This document shows, piece by piece, positions 25,926-34,288 of a stretch of DNA of 64,000 bases. The translations under genes and the position numbers were made by a program. Source of the stretch: Collinsella aerofaciens (lineage in GTDB: Bacteria > Actinomycetota > Coriobacteriia > Coriobacteriales > Coriobacteriaceae); NCBI RefSeq assembly GCF_028207065.1, contig NZ_JAQLFP010000012.1, positions 1 to 64,000 of the forward strand. The letters run 5' to 3'. Positions within the stretch are counted from its first letter, which is position 1. Each line of letters begins with the position of its first letter. The notes below the pieces were generated by a model. The model was not told where the DNA came from. It worked only from the letters and a program-made list of their open reading frames with translations, and made no database searches.

Positions 25926-27497
25926 ATGCGGTTGATTCTCCCCAAGGGGGAAAACAGGAAGCGCCACAGCATCGCGGCGCGCGCGATCACCTGCGTTCTC
26001 GTCGCCCTGCTCGCGCTTCCCTTCGCGGGGTGCAGTGCGAGCCCGAACGCAACCGGTGGCACGGCGGGCTCTCAGGAATACACTGTGAATGTCTCGCTTT
26101 CCGGCGGGTCAGGGCGCGCAAGCATCGCCTCACCCACCACAATTGTGAAGGATGGCGACACCTACACCGCGACCATCACCTGGTCGAGTTCGAACTACGA
26201 CAAGATGACCGTCGACGGCGTGGACTACGCTCCCGTAAACGACGGCGGCAACTCCACGTTCGAGATACCCGTCACGCTCGACGAGGACATCGCCGTGTCG
26301 GCCGAGACCGTCGCCATGTCGACGCCGCACACCATCGACTACACGATCCACTTCGACTCATCCACCATGAAGGAGAAATCGGGCGACGATGCAAGCGGCG
26401 GCTCCCCTGCAGGAACGGCTTCAAGCGCCGCGGCCGACTTCCACAACGCCGATTTGGGCTGCGGCTGGGAGCCGACGGGGGCGCTTCAGCTTGAATTCGC
26501 CGAGCACTTCACTGTCGACGAGTTCGAAGGCGGTCTGCGGCTTATCTGCGTTTCGAATGGGGAGCGTTTCCTCGTGGTGCCGCAAGATGCGAAGGTACCT
26601 GATGGGTTGAGCTCCGACATCGCGGTCATAAGGCGCCCCGCCGACAAGGTGTACCTCGTGTCGTCGGCGACGATGTGCCTGGTCGACGCGCTCGATGCGA
26701 ACGACAATATCATCATGTCGGGCACGAAGGCCGACGATTGCTCGGTCGCAGGCTTCAAAAGCGCGCTCGAAAGTGGGGCGATCGCCTACGGCGGCAAGTA
26801 CAGCGCGCCCGACTACGAGCGAATATCGGCCTCGGGCTGCACGCTCGCCATCGAGAACACCATGATCAACCACACGCCCGATGTGAAGGAAAAGCTGCAG
26901 AAGCTCGGGCTCGTCGTGCTCACCGAACAGTCGTCGAGCGAGCCCGAAGCACTCGGGCGCGTCGAGTGGATTAAGCTTTTCGGCGTCCTGTTCGACAAGG
27001 AAGACGAGGCCGCGCACCTGTTCAACGAGCAGAAGGCCCGCGTCGAGCAAACGTCGGGGCTCGCGTCGTCAGGTAAAACCGTGGCGTATTTCTACATTAA
27101 CTCGAACGGGGCCGCCGTCACGCGGCGGGCGGGCGACTACGTGGCGCAGATGATCGAGCTTGCAGGCGGCAGCTATGCGCTCGATGACGCGCAGACGGCG
27201 TCGACGTCAGGTTCGTCAGTAACGCTCGAAATGGAGCGCTTCTACGCGACGGCTAAGGATGCCGACATCATCGTCTACAACGGCACCATCGACGAATCGG
27301 TTGCCACCTTGAACGACTTCGTAGGCAAAAACGCGCTATTGTCGCAGTTCAAAGCCGTGAAGAACGGCAACGTCTGGGTCACAAGCGCCGACATGTACCA
27401 GCAGATGACTTCTACCGCCGACATTATCGACGAGCTGCACGGGGCGTTCACCGGCGATGACGCGAGCGACTTCCATTATCTGAGGAAGCTCGGTTAG
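25926..27497 (+). CDS. Substrate-binding lipoprotein of BtuF/FepB type with N-terminal receptor domain
   Basis: Lipoprotein signal ending LLALPFAGC. A beta-rich domain at about 40-140 (EYTVNVSLSGGSGRASI, SNYDKMTVDG, STFEIPVTLDED) is homologous-looking to the preceding lipoprotein. A periplasmic-binding-protein domain of the BtuF/FepB class follows (about 175-520) with VAVIRRPADKVYLVSS-like, LGLVVLTEQSSSEPEALGRVEWIKLFG and VTSADMYQQM segments. The length of 523 residues is well above the usual 300 because of the extra domain. Four bases after the previous stop. The ligand, by riboswitch and neighbours, is likely a corrinoid, tetrapyrrole or metal complex. Confidence 0.8.
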   Translation: MRLILPKGENRKRHSIAARAITCVLVALLALPFAGCSASPNATGGTAGSQEYTVNVSLSGGSGRASIASPTTIVKDGDTYTATITWSSSNYDKMTVDGVDYAPVNDGGNSTFEIPVTLDEDIAVSAETVAMSTPHTIDYTIHFDSSTMKEKSGDDASGGSPAGTASSAAADFHNADLGCGWEPTGALQLEFAEHFTVDEFEGGLRLICVSNGERFLVVPQDAKVPDGLSSDIAVIRRPADKVYLVSSATMCLVDALDANDNIIMSGTKADDCSVAGFKSALESGAIAYGGKYSAPDYERISASGCTLAIENTMINHTPDVKEKLQKLGLVVLTEQSSSEPEALGRVEWIKLFGVLFDKEDEAAHLFNEQKARVEQTSGLASSGKTVAYFYINSNGAAVTRRAGDYVAQMIELAGGSYALDDAQTASTSGSSVTLEMERFYATAKDADIIVYNGTIDESVATLNDFVGKNALLSQFKAVKNGNVWVTSADMYQQMTSTADIIDELHGAFTGDDASDFHYLRKLG

Positions 27498-27501
27498 CGC
27501 C

Positions 27502-28542
27502 ATGAGAAGCCGGCTTTCCATGGCATACGACGAATCGGGGCGCGCCGCGCGGTGTCGCGTCGTGACGTCGCTGCTCGCTGTTGCCCTCATCGTGCTCGTC
27601 GGGGCCAACCTGTGCATCGGGAGCGTGCTCGTGCCCGCAGACCACATCCCCGGCATCCTTTCGGGCGGCGCGGCCAATTCCATGGAAAGCCAGGTCATCT
27701 GGGAGATTCGCCTGCCGCGCGTGCTTTCAGCCGTGCTTCTCGGCGGGGCACTTTCGCTTTCCGGGTTCCTGCTGCAGACGTTTTTCAACAACCCCATCGC
27801 CGACCCGTTCATCTTGGGCGTCTCCTCGGGCGCAAAGTTCGTCGTCGCGCTTACGATGATCGTACTTCTAGGCGCGAACCAGGCCATGTCCTCGCCGGCC
27901 ATGGTGGCCGCAGCGTTTCTGGGCTCGCTTATCACCATCGGCTTCGTGCTCCTCATCGCACGGCGCATAAGTTCCATGGCCATGCTCATCGTGGCGGGCG
28001 TCATGGTGGGATACATCTGCTCGGCGGCGACGAACTTCCTCATCGCCTTCGCCGACGACCAGTCCATCGTGAACCTGCACAACTGGTCTTTGGGTAGCTT
28101 CTCGGGTTCGAGCTGGGACGACATCGCGGTCATCGCGGTCGTGGTGATTACCGTGAGCGCATGCGTATTCGCGATATCGAAGCCCCTTTCCGCCTTCCAA
28201 CTGGGAGAAGCCTACGCGAAAAGCGTCGGCGTGAACGTCGAACGCTTCCGCGTGGTGCTCGTCCTTCTAGCGAGCATGCTCTCCGCCTGCGTGACCGCGT
28301 TCGCTGGTCCGGTGTCGTTCGTAGGCATCGCGGTTCCGCATCTCGTGAAGTCGGCGCTAAAGTCGTCGAAGCCCATCCGCGTGATTCCTGCGTGCTTCTT
28401 GGGAGGCGCCATCTTCTGCGCGGGCTGCGATTTGATCGCGCGCACGCTGTTCTCTCCCGTCGAGCTTTCCATCAGCGCCGTCACCGCCATCTTCGGCGCT
28501 CCGGTGGTTATCGCGCTCATGTTGAAGAAGCGGGTGAGGTAG
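27502..28542 (+). CDS. FecCD/BtuC-type ABC permease
   Basis: Membrane subunit of a siderophore/B12-type importer. About nine to ten hydrophobic helices; family blocks LPRVLSAVLLGGALSLSGFLLQTFFNNPIADPFILGVSSGA, WSLGSFSGSSWDD, LGVNVERFR-like GVNVERFRVVLVLLAS and GPVSFVGIAVPHLVK are in the normal order. 346 residues. Four bases after the binding-protein gene and directly followed by the ATPase gene. Confidence 0.9.
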   Translation: MRSRLSMAYDESGRAARCRVVTSLLAVALIVLVGANLCIGSVLVPADHIPGILSGGAANSMESQVIWEIRLPRVLSAVLLGGALSLSGFLLQTFFNNPIADPFILGVSSGAKFVVALTMIVLLGANQAMSSPAMVAAAFLGSLITIGFVLLIARRISSMAMLIVAGVMVGYICSAATNFLIAFADDQSIVNLHNWSLGSFSGSSWDDIAVIAVVVITVSACVFAISKPLSAFQLGEAYAKSVGVNVERFRVVLVLLASMLSACVTAFAGPVSFVGIAVPHLVKSALKSSKPIRVIPACFLGGAIFCAGCDLIARTLFSPVELSISAVTAIFGAPVVIALMLKKRVR

Positions 28543-29859
28543 ATGGGGGAATTCGTGCCGCGGCCCAAAACGCTCGGAGGGGACATTCCATGCTTAGACA
28601 GTCCTGAGCTCGCACGAAAGCGCCAGAAGGCACTTTCGGCTCGTGCGGAACTGCGCGCGGAACGCCTCCTCCGAGCGGAGCCGAACCTCGAAACTACGGT
28701 CGAAACGCAGGCTGACGGAGCGCCGCTTTTCCACATAAGCGACCTGTCGGCGGGCTACGACAAGAAGGTCGTAGTCGAAGGCGTCGATCTGGAGGTTCGC
28801 GCGGGCGACGTCGTGGCGCTCATCGGGCCGAACGGCTCGGGCAAGTCGACCATCTTGAAAACCATCACACGCCATCTGGCACCGCTTGCCGGCGCGGTCG
28901 AGCTCGACGGGCGGGAGATTTCCCGATGGAAGACGGCGGAGTTCGCAAGGAACCTTGCCGTTATGCTGACAGATCGCCCCCGGACCGAGCTCCTCACCTG
29001 CCGCGATATCGTAGAGGCGGGAAGGCATCCCTACACCGGGCGAATGGGCACACTCTCGCCCGACGACAATAGTCGGGTCGACGAGGCCATGAAAACCGCA
29101 CATGTGGAAGAGCTCGCCGAGCGCGACTTCATGCAGATAAGCGACGGGCAACGCCAGCGCGTCATGCTCGCACGCGCCATCGCGCAGGATCCGCGTGTGC
29201 TCGTGCTCGACGAGCCCACGTCGTATCTCGATATCCGCTACCAGATCGACCTGCTGCGAATACTTCGACACCTTGCGAAATCGCGGAATGTGGCTGTCAT
29301 CATGTCCATCCACGAACTCGAGCTCGCGCAGAAAAGCGCCGACAAGGTGATTTGCGTGAAGGACGGCCGGGTCTTCCGCGCCGGCGTACCCGAGGACATA
29401 TTCACGCGCGAGACGATTGGCGAGCTCTACGGCCTTCAGCATGGCACCTTCAACGAGCGCTTCGGCAGCGTGGAAATTGGGCGCCCGCACGGCGATGCGC
29501 ACACGTTCGTCATCGCCGGCGCAGGTACGGGTTCGGCTGTGTTTCGCCAGCTCATCCGGCAGGGCAAGGCGTTCTACGCGGGCGTTCTGCACGAAGGGGA
29601 CATCGACTGCGAGCTCGCGCGCGACTTGGCGGCGGAATGCGTGGTCGAGCGCGCCTTCGAGCCGATCGGGGATAAAACCATAGCCCGCGCCAAAGAGCTC
29701 CTCGTCCACTGCGCGCGCCTTATCGTGTGCCCCGCCGCCTTCGGCACCATTAACGCCCGCAACGCAGAGCTCGTCGAGTTCGCACGCTCGCACGGTATCG
29801 AAGTCATGCGAGCGTGCGAAGGCGCATCGGAGGATTCCCAATTGGGGTGGAAAGGATAA
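28543..29859 (+). CDS. ABC importer ATPase with extra N- and C-terminal regions
   Basis: Energises the BtuC-like permease. The ATPase core lies at about residues 62-315: Walker A GPNGSGKST, Q-loop LTDRPR, signature ISDGQRQRVMLARAI, Walker B VLVLDEPTSYLD and switch SIHE. Before it are about 60 residues rich in Arg/Glu. After it is a separate domain (about 325-435, SVEIGRPHGDAHTFVIAGAGTGSAVFRQLIRQGK... to ...FARSHGIEVM) with a Rossmann-like start. I do not recognise a function for this domain. 438 residues against about 260 in the family. Last gene of the operon; a transposase fragment follows. Confidence 0.85.
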   Translation: MGEFVPRPKTLGGDIPCLDSPELARKRQKALSARAELRAERLLRAEPNLETTVETQADGAPLFHISDLSAGYDKKVVVEGVDLEVRAGDVVALIGPNGSGKSTILKTITRHLAPLAGAVELDGREISRWKTAEFARNLAVMLTDRPRTELLTCRDIVEAGRHPYTGRMGTLSPDDNSRVDEAMKTAHVEELAERDFMQISDGQRQRVMLARAIAQDPRVLVLDEPTSYLDIRYQIDLLRILRHLAKSRNVAVIMSIHELELAQKSADKVICVKDGRVFRAGVPEDIFTRETIGELYGLQHGTFNERFGSVEIGRPHGDAHTFVIAGAGTGSAVFRQLIRQGKAFYAGVLHEGDIDCELARDLAAECVVERAFEPIGDKTIARAKELLVHCARLIVCPAAFGTINARNAELVEFARSHGIEVMRACEGASEDSQLGWKG

Positions 29860-29884
29860 ACTGGACTTTCTTTTAAGGATCCTC

Positions 29885-30116
29885 AGGCTACAGCTCCTAC
29901 GCCGGCGAGGTCTACAAGGCGCCGGAGAACCTCGTAAACAGGAATTTCCACGCCGACGAGCCCAACCTGCTGTGGCTCACCGACATCACCGAGTTCAGGC
30001 TCCCGGGCGGCGAGAAGGTCTACCTGAGCCCGGTCATCGACTGCTTCGGCGGGATGCTCGTCGCCTGGTCGATCGGGCTGCACCCCGACAAGCGCCTCGC
30101 GAACTCGAGCCTGCGC
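29885..30116 (+). pseudogene. IS3-family transposase (OrfB) fragment
   Basis: The plus strand reads GYSSYAGEVYKAPENL, then NFHADEPNLLWLTDITEF and YLSPVIDCFGGMLVAWS. This is the integrase core of IS3-family transposases with two of the three acidic residues (WLTDITEF and VIDCFGG). The start of OrfB and the final catalytic glutamate are missing, and the frame runs into the 3' end of the tetR gene. It marks the right border of the cobalamin island. Confidence 0.85.
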
Positions 30117-30728
30117 CTAATCCAATCGAGATTCCAGACTCGACAGGCCATTGAGAGTCAGGTCGTTGGCGACCTCCGAGACACGCTCGATAGGAACCGA
30201 ACCGTCAGACAGCGCCCACGTGCGATAGATACCGATAATACCGGACAGCAAAAACGCCAGATAGTAATCGAACATCTCGTCCTTGAGGCCGTGGGGCAGC
30301 AAGTCGCGCTCGGCAATCTCATGCTCGAGCGGCACGCGCAAACGCGTCATAAAATCGTCGAGCGGGATGTTTTCAATCAGCTGGCGATTGAGCACGAGGT
30401 TATTGCAAAGTGCCTCGTTGATGGTCTTAAAGAAGGTAGCCGCCGCTCCAAGGGCGCGCTCGTTGGGGTCACTGCCCATAGTGGAAAGCGTCTTTTCGAC
30501 CGAGTCGACGATCATCTCGACCACATCGGCGGCGATGGCATCGAGCAGGCCGTCGACCGTGCCAAAGTGCACGTAGAAGGTCTTACGATCGACATTTGCC
30601 TCACGCGCGATGGCACTCACGGTAATATCGGCAAGCGGTTTATCCATCAGCAGGCGCTCAAACGCAGAAAGGATGGCATTGCGGCTGCGAACGATGCGAC
30701 GGTCGAGGCGCGGTTTGCTGGTGTCCAT
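30117..30728 (-). CDS. TetR-family transcriptional regulator
   Basis: 203 residues. The DNA-binding helix-turn-helix is ITVSAIAREANVDRKTFYVHFGTVDGLLDAI (about 34-64); the rest is an alpha-helical ligand domain. ATG 30728 has AAGGGA seven bases upstream and is preferred over an upstream ATG at 30755. Its 3' end abuts the transposase fragment. Without the island it would lie convergent with the MacAB-like efflux operon, so it may regulate efflux, but the target is unknown. Confidence 0.88.
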   Translation of the reverse strand: MDTSKPRLDRRIVRSRNAILSAFERLLMDKPLADITVSAIAREANVDRKTFYVHFGTVDGLLDAIAADVVEMIVDSVEKTLSTMGSDPNERALGAAATFFKTINEALCNNLVLNRQLIENIPLDDFMTRLRVPLEHEIAERDLLPHGLKDEMFDYYLAFLLSGIIGIYRTWALSDGSVPIERVSEVANDLTLNGLSSLESRLD

Positions 30729-30846
30729 GGACGTGTCCCTTCGGAATGTGAGCATTCATCAACAGATGAGAGTTAATCTACGTAAGAGGATTATCCCCCA
30801 TCCGGCACAAAAAAGCCCGGCAACATGAAGAACGCACGACCAACTG

Positions 30847-32151
30847 TTACGCCTTAGGGAGCTTCATTTTGTTCAAAGCAGCCGGGGACACACGGATGCC
30901 GTCGCCTGTCTGGCGCACATAGGCCTTATGCGACGGTTTGGCGGCCCCAGAAGCCTTCTGAGCATGCTGATTGGGATCCACGGTAACCGCATTCACAGGA
31001 TGGGGCTTTGCAGGCTTAGAGGACGTCTGAGGCGATCGTCCGAGCTTGCGCATCGCGCGATCCCAGCGTGCGTGGATACTCTCGTTGTGAGCGCTCTTAA
31101 GACCCAGCAGGGGCGCGGCCAAAATCGTCGGCGCGATAAACGTAATGAGGCGCCACAGCAGATAACCGGCGGTCGACGCCGATCCAAAGAAATGACCCAG
31201 GAACAGTGCGAAGCCGCCCTCGGCGCCGCCGGTGCCGCCGGGCAGGGGAACAGCAGAGCTCAGGAGCTGAACAAAGGCACTCGCGGCCATGACCGAGAAA
31301 AAGTCGACTTCGTGGTGGCCAAAGGCAAGCATCAGAAAATACGGCACGAGGTAGAAAAACGCGAGCTGCAACATGGTGATGACCACCGTGAGCAGCATGG
31401 ACGAAAAGTGGCCGGCCGAAAGCTTGAACTTCTCGGAGAACGAGTAGATTTCGCCGTCGACAAACGTACGCCAGCCCTCGATCTTAGTGCCCGAGACGCC
31501 CATTCGCTCGAGCCAATTGATGATGCAGTGTGCGACGCGCGTGACGGTCTTGGGCATGAGCGCGACGGCAAAGATGCCAAGCAGAATGCAGCAGTGACCG
31601 CCAAAGCTAAAGACGCACAGCAGCGTCATGTCGCCATAGCGCTCGGCGAAAAACGGCATGCGGGCAAGCAGCAGAATGGCGCCCCAGGCAACAAGGCCAA
31701 ACTGATACACGATAAAGCGCGTGAACTGCGTGGCACCGGCCTCGCCGACATTTTGGCCGGCCTTGGTCAGGCGGTAGATCTGGGCAGGCGTAGAGCCCAT
31801 CATCATGGGCGTCAGGTTGCCAAAGAAGATGCCGCTCGCCTCGACCGAGATCAGGTCGCGAATGCCGACGGGCGAATTGGGATCGAGCCAGACGGCAATC
31901 GCATAGGCGACGATGCCAAAGAACAGATATAGGAACATGCAAAAGCATGCGGCAACGAGCCACGGCGCTTGAACGCTCGACATGGCAGCCCAGAACTGTC
32001 CCATCTGACCGGTCGCAATCAGATAAACGATATAGCCAACCAGCACGACGCCGATAAAAATGGCACCGCGACGTGCACCCTTGTTGTCATCGCCACCCGA
32101 GGCCTCAACCTCGACCTGGGGCTTAGATGTATGCTGAGAGGACTCCTTCAT
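30847..32151 (-). CDS. Lysylphosphatidylglycerol synthase TM-region family protein (UPF0104)
   Basis: Integral membrane protein with about seven to eight helices. The family motif PLPGGTGGAEGGFALFLGHFF and SVEASGIFFGNLTPMMMGSTPAQIYRL are clear. It resembles the flippase/membrane part of MprF without the aminoacyl-transfer domain, and is common in actinobacteria, function uncertain. The C-terminal 80 residues are Lys/Pro-rich and cytoplasmic. ATG 32151 follows AAGGAG. Confidence 0.85.
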   Translation of the reverse strand: MKESSQHTSKPQVEVEASGGDDNKGARRGAIFIGVVLVGYIVYLIATGQMGQFWAAMSSVQAPWLVAACFCMFLYLFFGIVAYAIAVWLDPNSPVGIRDLISVEASGIFFGNLTPMMMGSTPAQIYRLTKAGQNVGEAGATQFTRFIVYQFGLVAWGAILLLARMPFFAERYGDMTLLCVFSFGGHCCILLGIFAVALMPKTVTRVAHCIINWLERMGVSGTKIEGWRTFVDGEIYSFSEKFKLSAGHFSSMLLTVVITMLQLAFFYLVPYFLMLAFGHHEVDFFSVMAASAFVQLLSSAVPLPGGTGGAEGGFALFLGHFFGSASTAGYLLWRLITFIAPTILAAPLLGLKSAHNESIHARWDRAMRKLGRSPQTSSKPAKPHPVNAVTVDPNQHAQKASGAAKPSHKAYVRQTGDGIRVSPAALNKMKLPKA

Positions 32152-32260
32152 GAGGCTCCTTCTGACCGTCCAAATATCTTGCATATTGTACCCGCAAGGG
32201 CCACAAGCAGAACGTAAAGCTATGGGCCAAATGGGAATTGCAGATGGTTTGCTCGGAAAT

Positions 32261-32293
32261 AAAAAACCCGGGCTTCCGTGGGAAGTCCGGGTC
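32261..32293 (-). terminator. Terminator of the tRNA-Glu cluster
   Basis: On the minus strand ACCCGG-ACTTCC-CAC-GGAAG-CCCGGGT is followed by TTTTTTA, just after the last tRNA. Confidence 0.8.
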
Positions 32294-32305
32294 TCAAATT
32301 CAAGG

Positions 32306-32379
32306 TAGCCCGTACCAGATTCGAACTGGTGATCTCCGCCTTGAGAGGGCGGCGTCCTAAACCGCTAGACGAACGGGCC
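32306..32379 (-). tRNA. tRNA-Glu (anticodon CTC), copy 1, last transcribed
   Basis: Cloverleaf reads clearly: acceptor GGCCCGT/ACGGGCT, anticodon stem CCGCC/GGCGG around CTCTCAA (anticodon CTC), T-arm ACCAG-TTCGAAT-CTGGT. After the discriminator A the DNA reads CCT, so the terminal A of CCA is not encoded in this copy. Confidence 0.95.
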
Positions 32380-32404
32380 ATAAGCCTCAGCAGAAAAGAA
32401 GTGG

Positions 32405-32478
32405 TAGCCCGTACCAGATTCGAACTGGTGATCTCCGCCTTGAGAGGGCGGCGTCCTAAACCGCTAGACGAACGGGCC
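32405..32478 (-). tRNA. tRNA-Glu (anticodon CTC), copy 2
   Basis: Identical to copy 1 within the mature tRNA and exactly 99 bases away. CCA is encoded in the DNA after the discriminator base. Confidence 0.95.
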
Positions 32479-32503
32479 ATAAGCCTCAGCAGAAAAGAAG
32501 TGG

Positions 32504-32577
32504 TAGCCCGTACCAGATTCGAACTGGTGATCTCCGCCTTGAGAGGGCGGCGTCCTAAACCGCTAGACGAACGGGCC
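32504..32577 (-). tRNA. tRNA-Glu (anticodon CTC), copy 3, first transcribed
   Basis: Identical mature sequence, again 99 bases from the next copy, with CCA encoded. The 25-base spacers between copies are also identical, so the cluster is a recent tandem amplification. Confidence 0.95.
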
Positions 32578-32611
32578 ACATGACATCTGCACTGCCGTGC
32601 TGCGAGGAAAT

Positions 32612-32640
32612 ATATTACGGGACAAAAAACGCAAGCGCAA
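32612..32640 (-). promoter_or_regulatory. Promoter of the tRNA-Glu cluster
   Basis: On the minus strand TTGCGC (32635-32640) and TAATAT (32612-32617) are separated by 17 bases, 35 bases before the first tRNA. Confidence 0.65.
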
Positions 32641-32729
32641 GAAGAAATTCCAAATTGCCGAAATTTTGTCGCGAGGTTATGGAACGCGCAGGTCAACAAG
32701 GTAGTAAATTTGGAACGGGGCTATTTTAG

Positions 32730-34124
32730 CTACCCTAGGTGGAGATGAGTCAGGAGGGCTTCGCGGTTGTTGGGGATGTTGTCCTCGATAACGGCTTCGA
32801 GGGCGGCGTTGAGTAGCTGGCCTAGCTCGGGCCCCGGCTTCACACCGGCACGAATCAAGTCGCCGCCGTTGATAGCAAGCATCTTGAGCGAATAGGGCTC
32901 CCCCGCCTCCAACAAATCATGGGCGAGTGAGCGCATCTCTTCGATCGTCTCGACGTAATAGAAGCACGACGGCGCCTTGCCCAGCGTGTCGGCACGCTTA
33001 AGGTCCATAAGCTCGTCCATCAGGCGCGGCGTATCAACGCCCTCGCCCGAAAGCAAGCGCATCATATTGAGCAGGCAGGAGCGCTCGGGGCGCAGCGGCT
33101 TGTCGTGGTACTTAATGAGCAGGCACACGTCGCGGACCAAGTCGTGCGAAAGCGCCAAGCGATCCATGATGGCGCGCGCCTTCTTGGCCCCGAGCTCGGG
33201 GTGACCGTAAAAGTGGCCGCTGCCCGCATGGTCGACCGTAAAGCAATCGGGCTTGGAAACGTCGTGCAAAAACGCCGCCCACATTAGGCTCATTGAGGGT
33301 GTAAAGCCGTCGCACAGCGCCAACTCCCCCGCCACCGTCAGCACACGGGCGATATGCTCGTAAACGTTAAACGCATGATAGACGCTGCGCTGATCAAACC
33401 CGCGACCCGCTGCCAACTCGGGCACGGCGGAGCAGATGAGCTCGGGGTAGCGCAGCATGGCGTCTCCCCCGTGGCCGGTCGAAAGGATACCCTCGAGCTC
33501 AATGCCCACGCGCTCGCGCGCCACAGCATCGAGCAGCGGCGCGCACTCGGCAAGCGCCTGTTTAGTCTTAGGCTCGATCATAAAATCCAGACGGCAGGCA
33601 AAACGCACCGCGCGCAGCATGCGAAGCGCGTCCTCGTTAAAACGACGCTTGGGATCTCCAACGGCGCGGATGAGCTTGCGGTCTAGGTCGCCCTGACCAT
33701 CGTAGCGGTCGACAAGACCACGCTCGGGATGCCAGGCCATAGCGTTAACGGTAAAGTCACGACGCGCCAGATCGTCCTCAAGCGACGCCGCACGCTCCAC
33801 ACTCTGGGGATGGCGGCCGTCGGTGTAAAAGCCGTCTAGGCGGTAGGTGGTGACCTCAATGCGCTCATCATCGCAAATAGCCGTGATGCCGCCAAATTTA
33901 ATGCCCGACTCAACCACGGCAATATCAGCCGCTTCGAGCGCCTCTTTGGACTCCTGCCACAGGCCGCTGCAGCACATGTCAACATCGTGGCTGGGGCGTC
34001 CCATCAGGGCATCACGTACCCAACCGCCCACGTACCAAGCCTCAAGACCTGCTGCCTCAAGCGCACGCAGGACACGGATAGAGGCATCGGTCGGCTGCGT
34101 ACCGTTGAGCGAAACATTGCACAT
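32730..34124 (-). CDS. cca: CCA-adding tRNA nucleotidyltransferase with HD domain
   Basis: Adds or repairs the 3' CCA of tRNAs. The N-terminal polymerase head has YVGGWVRDALMGRPSHDVDMCC with the DxD catalytic pair, ARRDFTVNAMAW, and GDPKRRFNEDALRMLRAVRFA. A C-terminal HD domain (FLHDVSKPDCF) follows. 464 residues, normal for the actinobacterial form. AGGAGG lies eight bases before the ATG. The neighbouring tRNA-Glu copy without a complete CCA needs this enzyme. Confidence 0.95.
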   Translation of the reverse strand: MCNVSLNGTQPTDASIRVLRALEAAGLEAWYVGGWVRDALMGRPSHDVDMCCSGLWQESKEALEAADIAVVESGIKFGGITAICDDERIEVTTYRLDGFYTDGRHPQSVERAASLEDDLARRDFTVNAMAWHPERGLVDRYDGQGDLDRKLIRAVGDPKRRFNEDALRMLRAVRFACRLDFMIEPKTKQALAECAPLLDAVARERVGIELEGILSTGHGGDAMLRYPELICSAVPELAAGRGFDQRSVYHAFNVYEHIARVLTVAGELALCDGFTPSMSLMWAAFLHDVSKPDCFTVDHAGSGHFYGHPELGAKKARAIMDRLALSHDLVRDVCLLIKYHDKPLRPERSCLLNMMRLLSGEGVDTPRLMDELMDLKRADTLGKAPSCFYYVETIEEMRSLAHDLLEAGEPYSLKMLAINGGDLIRAGVKPGPELGQLLNAALEAVIEDNIPNNREALLTHLHLG

Positions 34125-34218
34125 GCCTATGGCCTCCTGCGACTATCAAATTGGCTATCGATTGCGTCTGCAAGAAGTCTAGCAAGAAACAGCCTCCACT
34201 GCACACGCAAGTCCGATA

Positions 34219-34255
34219 AACAAAAACGCATCCGTCCTGGTCTAAGACGGATGCG
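34219..34255 (-). terminator. Terminator after the distal pfkB gene
   Basis: CGCATCCGTC/GACGGATGCG stem with a 9-base loop, followed on the minus strand by TTTTTGTTT. Confidence 0.85.
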
Positions 34256-34288
34256 AAATAATTGAACTATTCAGGCAAGGTGCCGGAA

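Noticed and set aside
30780..30846. Terminator after the UPF0104 gene
   Set aside because: GCCGGGC followed by six T is present on the minus strand, but I could not find a complementary upstream arm.
32306..32577. Regular 99-base repeats as a possible CRISPR array
   Set aside because: Units fold as tRNA-Glu and the spacers between them are identical; no cas genes nearby.
32278..32583. Open frame with a 33-residue repeat
   Set aside because: The repeat is the translation of three tandem tRNA genes on the other strand, not a protein.
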